From positions 1 to 45,188 of the forward strand of contig JAFZWQ010000050.1 in the NCBI GenBank assembly GCA_017617235.1: 45,188 nt of DNA. The letters run 5' to 3'. Shown piece after piece: positions 40,744 to 45,188 of this stretch (its first letter is position 1; each line of letters opens with the position of its first letter). Both the position numbers and the translations under genes were made by a program. Source of the stretch: Bacteroidaceae bacterium (GTDB taxonomy: Bacteria > Bacteroidota > Bacteroidia > Bacteroidales > Bacteroidaceae). The notes below the pieces were generated by a model. The model worked only from the letters and a program-made list of their open reading frames with translations, was not told the origin of the DNA and did no database searches.

Positions 40744-40776
40744 CCCCTCCCCTCGGGGAGGGTAAGGGTAGGGGTT
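40744..40776. repeat. GC-rich palindromic element between the GNAT-like gene and parE
   Basis: Stem CCCTCCCC-TC-GGGGAGGG (40745-40762) and tail TAAGGGTAGGGG, in opposite orientation to the copy in parE, repeating the arrangement at coaD. The tail plus stem gives four G-runs (G-quadruplex pattern). Confidence 0.8.
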
Positions 40777-41940
40777 TTATAATGCTTTCTTGAAGGCGCA
40801 GCGGCGCTTGTGGATTTCACATTCCAGATATTTCCACTGGCTCTGGCTGGCCGCATTGTCCTCCAGTTGGTGATGGGTTTCGGCCCACTCATAACCGTCT
40901 TTGATGGTCTGTGGAATGATATCGGCAAAGATGAGCGCATTGGCTCCCTTGTCTTGATATTCGGGGGCGATGCCCACCAGCAGCATGTCGAGCACCTGCG
41001 GATGTTTGTTGAACCACAGGGCCTTGGCCATGTGCCACCAGCCGAAGGGCCACAGCTTGGCCTTGGCCTTCTGGATGGCGCGGCTCAGGCTGGTGATGCA
41101 GATTCCCATGCCGATGACCTCTCCCTCTGCGGTCTCCACTACGGAGAGGTAGCGTTTGTCGAGGTAGGCCAGGTATTGGTTGGCATAGGTCTCCATCTGT
41201 TCGCGGTCCAGTTCGCAGTAACCATACAGGTTGGCATACGAACGGTTCACCACGTCCAGAACCTTCTGGATGTAGCCACCTTCGCGGATTTCGCTCTTTT
41301 TGTTGAACTTGCGCAGGCGGAAGCCGTAGCGTTTCTTCACCATCTCGGCAATCTTGAAGTACTTTTCGATTTGTGCCTCATGGCCTTTCTTGGGAACGGT
41401 AACCTTGCGCTCTACCCATCCCACTTCCTTCTCGTAACCCAACTGACGCATGTGCTCGGGATAGTAGGGATAGTTGTAGATGCTGTTCATCGTGGACAGC
41501 TGGTCGTAGCCGTCGGTGAGCATGCCTTCCAGGTCCATATCGGTGAATCCCAACGGGCCCACGATGGTGTCCATGCCCCTTTCGCGTCCCCATTCCTCTA
41601 CTGTCTCCAGCAGTTTCTTGGTAACTTCCAGGTCATCGATGAAATCTATCCATCCGAAGCGTACGTGCTTCTCGTTCCAATGTTCGTTGGCACGGCGGTT
41701 GATGATAGCAGCCACGCGTCCCACGATTTGCTCGCCGCGAAGGGCCAGGAAGCATTGCACGTCGCAGAACTTCAGCGCGGGATTCTTCTTGGGATTGAAG
41801 GTGTCCAGCGTGTCTTCCAGAAAATCGGGTACGGCATACGGACAATCCTTGTACAGTTCCCAGTTGAAGCGAACGAATTTTTTCATTTCCCGTTTCGTGG
41901 TCACGGGTCTTATGGTAATCGCGGTGTTGTTGTTTTCCAT
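40777..41940 (-). CDS. GNAT-like N-acetyltransferase of unknown substrate
   Basis: A 387-residue cytoplasmic protein that resembles Bacteroidetes proteins usually labelled GNAT-family or hypothetical. Seen: an N-terminal half with YKDCPYAVPDFLEDTLDTFN, FLALRGEQIVGRVAAIINRR, FGWIDFIDDLEVTKKLLETV and VGPLGFTDMDLEGMLTDGYD, which match the strand/helix order of a GNAT fold, and a C-terminal half with VVETAEGEVIGMGICITSLS and MLLVGIAPEYQDKGANALIF, again GNAT-like. So two GNAT-type halves in tandem are likely. The acceptor is not known. It is the first gene of the minus-strand run to parE, 46 bases upstream of parE, with the repeat at 40744-40776 in the gap. Confidence 0.75.
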   Translation of the reverse strand: MENNNTAITIRPVTTKREMKKFVRFNWELYKDCPYAVPDFLEDTLDTFNPKKNPALKFCDVQCFLALRGEQIVGRVAAIINRRANEHWNEKHVRFGWIDFIDDLEVTKKLLETVEEWGRERGMDTIVGPLGFTDMDLEGMLTDGYDQLSTMNSIYNYPYYPEHMRQLGYEKEVGWVERKVTVPKKGHEAQIEKYFKIAEMVKKRYGFRLRKFNKKSEIREGGYIQKVLDVVNRSYANLYGYCELDREQMETYANQYLAYLDKRYLSVVETAEGEVIGMGICITSLSRAIQKAKAKLWPFGWWHMAKALWFNKHPQVLDMLLVGIAPEYQDKGANALIFADIIPQTIKDGYEWAETHHQLEDNAASQSQWKYLECEIHKRRCAFKKAL

Positions 41941-41992
41941 AAGGCAAAAAGCAAAATTTTGTAGATGATGGTTCTAATTATTATTCAAATGA

Positions 41993-42000
41993 CAAAAATA
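41993..42000 (-). promoter_or_regulatory. Possible -7 box of the GNAT-like gene
   Basis: On the minus strand TATTTTTG fits TAnnTTTG, but no -33 element is seen. It lies about 50 bases before the ATG at 41940. Confidence 0.35.
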
Positions 42001-42082
42001 CAAAAAAATGTCGAGTTAAGGGATTTTTCGCTCCGTTTTTTGGGATATTTTAGGATTAATCCCGTATTTGTGCCCATTTTTA

Positions 42083-42114
42083 TTTGGATGAACACGAAAA
42101 AGGTGTTAATTTTG
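42083..42114 (+). promoter_or_regulatory. Bacteroidetes promoter of the OmpA-type gene
   Basis: TTTG (42083-42086), 20 bases, TAATTTTG (42107-42114): full consensus. Transcription would start near 42121, 27 bases before the ATG. Confidence 0.78.
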
Positions 42115-42147
42115 CCCTATAAAGTGTAAACTTTAAAGCGAATTGCT

Positions 42148-43323
42148 ATGTTGAAGAAAATCTTTACTATTTGCCTGTTTGCAGCCACCGCTCTTACCGT
42201 CAGCGCCCAGGAGGAAACCGCCGATGGCAAGGACTACAAACCATTCCCCCACATGTTTGTCGGCCTTCAGGGTGGAGGTCAGACCACGCTTACCGATTAC
42301 AATAACCTGAAGATTGCCACCCCCACGGCATCCGTCTATTTCGGTGCATGGTTTACTTCCTTCGTGGGTGCCCGTCTGCATTTCAACGGTATTTGGAATA
42401 AGGGCGGTTACAGCAAGGGACCCGATTTCAAGTACAGCTACAAGTATTTTACCCCCAACGTCGACCTGTTGGTAAACGTCGTAACGCTCTTTGGCAAGAA
42501 AGATTACTATCCTGTCAATGCCTACCTAATTGGCGGTATGGGTATCAACTATGCCTGGGACAACGACGATGCTGTAGCTCATAAGGCCGTGTTGCCAGGG
42601 GTGTGGTCGGACGGTCGTCTCAGCCACAATGCCCGTGTGGGCGCCATGGTCGATTGGAACGTGGCCAAGCATTGGAGCATCAACCTGGAACTGGCTGCCA
42701 ACAGTCTGAACGACCGCTACAACAGCAAGGTTAACGAAAAGGACGACTGGAGCCTGACGGCCCAGATAGGTGTCACCTATAAGTTCGGTTTCAAGAAAAA
42801 GAAGGTGGTTCCCGTTGTCGAGCCGACGCCTGTGGTCGAGCCTGAACCCGTTCCCGAACCTGTATGGGAAACCCGCATCGACACCATTTGGTACGATGAT
42901 GTTACCTTCAAGGATGTCACTGCCGACCGTCAAATCAAGAAGGAAATCTTCTTTGGCCTGAAGTCCGATGGCGTGAACCAGGACGATGCACAGATTACGG
43001 CCGTTGCCAACTTCCTGAAAGGCGTGAAGGATGGCGAAATCACCATCACATCCTATGCCGACAAGGGTACGGGCAATTCCAAGAACAACATGGCCTATTC
43101 CAAGAAACGTGCCGAAAGCACCAAGAAGGCACTCATTGCCAAGGGCGTTGACCCGAACATGATAAAGAAAGTGGAGTGGAAGGGCGATACCGTTCAGCCT
43201 TATCCCAACGACAACGACAAGAACCGCCTGTCCGTCATCACAGGTCATGGTGTCTATACCGATAAGGAGAAGGTGGTTTCCAAGAAATTCCGCACCAGAG
43301 AAGTTCGCTATCAGGTTCAGTAA
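42148..43323 (+). CDS. OmpA-type outer-membrane protein (barrel plus periplasmic domain)
   Basis: A 391-residue outer-membrane protein: signal peptide ending TVSAQ, an eight-strand-type beta-barrel (about 30-215, from HMFVGLQGGGQTTLTDYNNL to WSLTAQIGVTYKFGF), a Pro/Glu/Val hinge (VVPVVEPTPVVEPEPVPEPV, about 219-239) and a C-terminal OmpA-like domain (about 265-360) with FFGLKSDGVNQDDAQITAVA and YSKKRAESTKKALIAKGVDP. The usual G-H-T-D and N-x-x-L-S-x-x-R-A motifs are partly changed (TSYADKGTGN, NMAYSKKRAES), so peptidoglycan binding is uncertain. It has a good promoter of its own and overlaps the convergent methyltransferase gene by 7 bases at the 3' end. Confidence 0.9.
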   Translation: MLKKIFTICLFAATALTVSAQEETADGKDYKPFPHMFVGLQGGGQTTLTDYNNLKIATPTASVYFGAWFTSFVGARLHFNGIWNKGGYSKGPDFKYSYKYFTPNVDLLVNVVTLFGKKDYYPVNAYLIGGMGINYAWDNDDAVAHKAVLPGVWSDGRLSHNARVGAMVDWNVAKHWSINLELAANSLNDRYNSKVNEKDDWSLTAQIGVTYKFGFKKKKVVPVVEPTPVVEPEPVPEPVWETRIDTIWYDDVTFKDVTADRQIKKEIFFGLKSDGVNQDDAQITAVANFLKGVKDGEITITSYADKGTGNSKNNMAYSKKRAESTKKALIAKGVDPNMIKKVEWKGDTVQPYPNDNDKNRLSVITGHGVYTDKEKVVSKKFRTREVRYQVQ

Positions 43324-44543
43324 CTTTCTTCTGCCCGCCTGCAGCGGATGAGCACGTGGGTGCCGTCGGCTTGTGTGGTGGCAAACAGATAATCCTCGCC
43401 TCCCTCGTTCAGTCTCAACCGACGACGCAGGGAGGCGACGTCTGTTGGGAAGTTACGTACCGTCAGGTTGGCCTGTCGCAAATCGCCCAACAATTCCTTT
43501 AAACCCCGTTTCGAGAAATCGCTCCAGCCCGTAATGCGGAAGCGGCGACCAGGGAAGTGTGGAATCATCGTGTCGCCCACGAAAAGATGACTCATGGGGT
43601 GCAGTTTCCGCACGGGATACCTCTCTGTCAGCATGTCCTGCAAACCTGCCTTTTGTATCGATGAATTGGGCTCATAAAGAAATTGAAAATTGAAGATTGA
43701 AGATTGAAAATTTTCTTCAAGTGGCTCATGCCCCCTCTTTGGGAGGGGGTAGGGGGAGGTTACTATATCGTCATCCGTCTCCAGATTCACGCAGTAAATC
43801 GTGGGGCTATTGGGGGTGGGGGAGTTGGCAGTAGCCAGAAACAGCAATTCCTTGCACTCGCCACGCACACTCACCACATGCACCTCGCTTACGCCGTGCA
43901 GCTGTCGCAGGGCCTCTGTAATGTCCAGCATGGGCGACAACTTCACCATCACCCATTGGGCGTGTGCCAGCAGTTCGTCCTGAATCTCCAGCAGGTTGGG
44001 GGTGCAGTCGCCAATACCCACTGTCTTGCGGCCTGCTGTATCGCGCCTCGCCGGGTCGATGAATATAAATGAAAAATGAAAAGTTAAAAGTGAAAAATTG
44101 TCAGACTCTGTGGCACTTTTAATTTTTAACTTTTCATTTTTAATTCCTAATAAAGGCATATTGTGCTGGGCCAGCTGCTGCAATTCGGGCACTATTTCCA
44201 CATACGTTGCCTCTTGGAACAACGGCGCCAGGAACGAGAAATCCACACCCAGTCCACCCGTCAGGTCCACCATGCTCTTCCGCTGGTCTTCGCTGAGCAG
44301 CCGCTCCACCACCTGCTGTTTGTATTGGGCAGTAGCTTCGCTCGAACATTGCTCCATCGACAGTCGCACGGGATACCACAGCCCCTCCGTTGCAGCCCAT
44401 CGTGGCAACTTGCGGCGGGCCAGCTGCCAACCCTCTATCTGCTGCAGGCACCATCGCATGTCCACCCCTTCGGGTGCACGTTTCAGGGCCAACTGCCGCA
44501 CATCCTCTTCCCGATGTTCTGCTATATACTCTTCGTTCGTCAT
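43317..44543 (-). CDS. Class I SAM-dependent methyltransferase (THUMP-like type) with in-frame repeat inserts
   Basis: A 408-residue protein that matches Bacteroidetes class I methyltransferases with a C-terminal THUMP-like domain, probably acting on RNA. Seen: SAM-binding VDLTGGLGVDFSFLAPLF (about 92-109), the catalytic-loop motif FIDPARRDTAGRKT, WVMVKLSPMLDI, and a C-terminal domain with FRITGWSDFSKRGLKELLGD and LRRRLRLNEGGEDYLFAT. The ATG at 44543 is preferred over 44561. The core is interrupted by three repeat-encoded stretches: about residues 133-159 (AT-rich inverted repeat, just before FIDPARRD), 239-247 (SPTPNSP) and 261-288 (TSPYPLPKRGHEPL, then an FNFQF stretch). All preserve the frame, so the gene is probably functional. 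Confidence 0.85.
   Translation of the reverse strand: MTNEEYIAEHREEDVRQLALKRAPEGVDMRWCLQQIEGWQLARRKLPRWAATEGLWYPVRLSMEQCSSEATAQYKQQVVERLLSEDQRKSMVDLTGGLGVDFSFLAPLFQEATYVEIVPELQQLAQHNMPLLGIKNEKLKIKSATESDNFSLLTFHFSFIFIDPARRDTAGRKTVGIGDCTPNLLEIQDELLAHAQWVMVKLSPMLDITEALRQLHGVSEVHVVSVRGECKELLFLATANSPTPNSPTIYCVNLETDDDIVTSPYPLPKRGHEPLEENFQSSIFNFQFLYEPNSSIQKAGLQDMLTERYPVRKLHPMSHLFVGDTMIPHFPGRRFRITGWSDFSKRGLKELLGDLRQANLTVRNFPTDVASLRRRLRLNEGGEDYLFATTQADGTHVLIRCRRAEESY
43681..43718 (-). repeat. AT-rich 7-bp-period repeat inside the methyltransferase gene
   Basis: On the minus strand heptamers TTTTCAA, TCTTCAA, TCTTCAA, TTTTCAA, read as ENFQSSIFNFQF. Confidence 0.7.
43726..43762 (-). repeat. GC-rich palindromic repeat inside the methyltransferase gene
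   Basis: CCCCCTC-TTT-GGGAGGGGG (43731-43749) with tail TAGGGGGAGGTTA, read on the minus strand as VTSPYPLPKRGHEPL. Stem and tail match the family at 13660, 38687 and 40744. Confidence 0.75.
43804..43826 (-). repeat. G-run repeat tail inside the methyltransferase gene
   Basis: GGGGCTATTGGGGGTGGGGG resembles the tail of the element at 38701-38720 (ATTGGGGGTGGGGCTA); read on the minus strand as NSPTPNSPT. Confidence 0.5.
44067..44145 (-). repeat. AT-rich inverted repeat inside the methyltransferase gene
   Basis: Left arm 44067-44099 and right arm 44114-44145 (about 27 of 32 positions complementary), both made of AAAAATG/AAAAGTT-type heptamers. The whole 79 bp is in frame and encodes GIKNEKLKIK-SATESDNFS-LLTFHFSF. 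Confidence 0.8.
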
Positions 44544-44560
44544 CACGCCACGAAGGTACA

Positions 44561-44598
44561 AAAAAAGATGCTACTCCCCAAGGAATAGCACCTTTTTT
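44561..44598. terminator. Hairpin with T-runs upstream of the methyltransferase gene
   Basis: Stem GCTACTCC/GGAATAGC (one mismatch, loop CCAA) flanked by A6 (44561-44566) and T6 (44593-44598), so it can act on both strands. On the minus strand it ends only about 17 bases before the methyltransferase ATG, so it either stops transcription entering from the right or acts as an attenuator. Confidence 0.6.
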
Positions 44599-44603
44599 CT
44601 TGT

Positions 44604-44640
44604 GATTCTCATTCTCTCATTTTCTCATTCTCTCATTTTT
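44604..44640. repeat. 8-bp-period repeat CTCATTCT/CTCATTTT
   Basis: Four to five octamers, alternating CTCATTCT and CTCATTTT, the same family as in the sulfatase signal peptide (36007-36030). Confidence 0.7.
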
Positions 44641-44835
44641 GCCGTTAGCCCTTAGCCTTTCGCCATTAGTCGAGCGTTAGCCCAGCATCACGGTCGCGTG
44701 AACTGGCGCGGAGCGACGTGTCGCTCCGCTTGTCACACAGCTGTGTGTCAAGCCAAGCGATACTATCCCTACCCGCCTAGCGTTACAACGCTCCGCGTCT
44801 AGCGTTGTGACGCTCCGTCGGTAGCGTTGAGACGT
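44638..44835. repeat. Repeat-rich non-coding region at the right end, part 1
   Basis: No gene is seen. It holds GCCxTTAG-type short repeats (44641-44692), a perfect palindrome with arms GCGGAGCGAC/GTCGCTCCGC (44708-44729), a near-perfect 24-bp palindrome around CACACAGCTGTGTG (44729-44752), and AGCGTTACAACGCT (44779-44792) with AGCGTTGTGACGCT copies, shared with the gap after gdhA (23773-23862). Confidence 0.7.
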
Positions 44836-44888
44836 TAGTCCTTCACAGTTACCAGCAACTCATTGTGGTTTATGAATAATAGGGCGAG

Positions 44889-45188
44889 TATTTTAAACTT
44901 TGTTTAAAATAAATTCCACCAGCGTTGCGCGTTGCAGCGTTGCAGTCCTCGAACTTCATTTCCGAATTCACGAAAATACTCCAATATTAATAATATATAA
45001 TATTGAGCTTATTTTAACTTCCCCAAATTGAGTTTTGGGAGCTGCAACGCTGCAACGCTGCAACAGCGAGTTTTATAATTATTTAAATATCAGCGATTTA
45101 GGTAAATGGCGCTACAGCGTTACAGTTGTTACAGTTCTCGAAAAGCCTTTCCACATTTCCACAACACCTTTATATCTATATCTATATA
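44889..45188. repeat. Repeat-rich non-coding region at the right end, part 2
   Basis: A perfect 10-bp AT-rich hairpin (TATTTTAAAC at 44889-44898, GTTTAAAATA at 44902-44911) is followed by a 17-bp inverted repeat GCGTTGCAGCGTTGCAG (44929-44945) and CTGCAACGCTGCAACGC (45042-45058), separated by about 96 AT-rich bases containing AATATTAATAATATATAA. The right copy extends into a third CTGCAAC unit. Related GCTACAGCGTTACAG lies at 45111-45125, and the window ends in TATATC repeats. No gene or promoter was recognised. Confidence 0.65.

Noticed and set aside
43801-44588. Overlapping plus-strand open frames opposite the methyltransferase gene
   Set aside because: They show no family motifs and are antisense to a protein with clear SAM-binding and THUMP-like features.

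Overview
The window looks like a chromosomal segment of a Bacteroidales bacterium, most probably a Prevotellaceae member. The evidence is: many promoters of the Bacteroidetes type (TTTG, 19-20 bases, TAnnTTTG), almost no Shine-Dalgarno sequences, the frdC-frdA order, the rsfS-ftsH-cdsA block, DUF349, TlpA/DUF4369 and OmpA-lipoprotein genes, and a polysaccharide-degrading complement (GH27, GH20, a Ser-type sulfatase). Most genes are housekeeping. The unusual content lies in the regulatory regions and in several families of short dispersed repeats.

Layout. 1-1332 (minus): fumarate reductase frdC and the 5' part of frdA. 1489-8560 (plus): mnmG, a parS-like palindrome, apt-uvrC-dtd-mazG-like-deoC as a tight operon, then an OmpA-type lipoprotein. 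8576-9553 (minus): a polyprenyl synthase. 9825-10796: an AT-rich secreted orphan. 10901-11416 (minus): lipocalin Blc. 11602-17279 (minus): a four-gene locus (membrane-tethered HTH regulator, TlpA-like redoxin, small secreted protein, large outer-membrane barrel) in two transcription units. 17280-17907: a repeat-filled gap. 17908-31028 (plus): polA, GH27 alpha-galactosidase, gdhA, GH20 hexosaminidase, an orphan, a leader ORF with corA and an orphan membrane protein, and a DUF349 protein. 31047-31117 (minus): tRNA-Gln(CTG). 31259-34478 (plus): rsfS, ftsH, cdsA. 34487-41940 (minus): sulfatase, ybeY, S41 protease, coaD, parE, GNAT-like gene (transcribed in the reverse of this order). 42148-43323 (plus): OmpA-type barrel protein. 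43317-44543 (minus): a methyltransferase. 44544-45188: non-coding, repeat-rich.

Four observations stand out. (1) corA is preceded by a ~140-nt leader with a 13-codon acidic/proline ORF (MDDYPAENDKRLG) and three mutually exclusive pairing segments, one covering the leader stop codon and one covering a rare strong Shine-Dalgarno sequence: the layout of a translational attenuator for Mg2+. (2) In the 11.6-17.3 kb locus both promoters carry TTTGCA boxes with exact 11-bp phasing, placed exactly 33 bp upstream of the -7 box, which points to one activator, probably the HTH protein encoded there. (3) A GC-rich palindromic element has entered reading frames: it supplies the N-termini of both ParE and CoaD in the same frame, and related pieces lie inside an outer-membrane protein and a methyltransferase. 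AT-rich 7-8 bp repeats form signal-peptide cores, and 9-bp repeats form inserts in MnmG and PolA. (4) A 15/16 match to the ParB-binding parS consensus follows mnmG, a gene often located near oriC.

All family assignments come from reading motifs by eye. No search, folding or alignment program was run.
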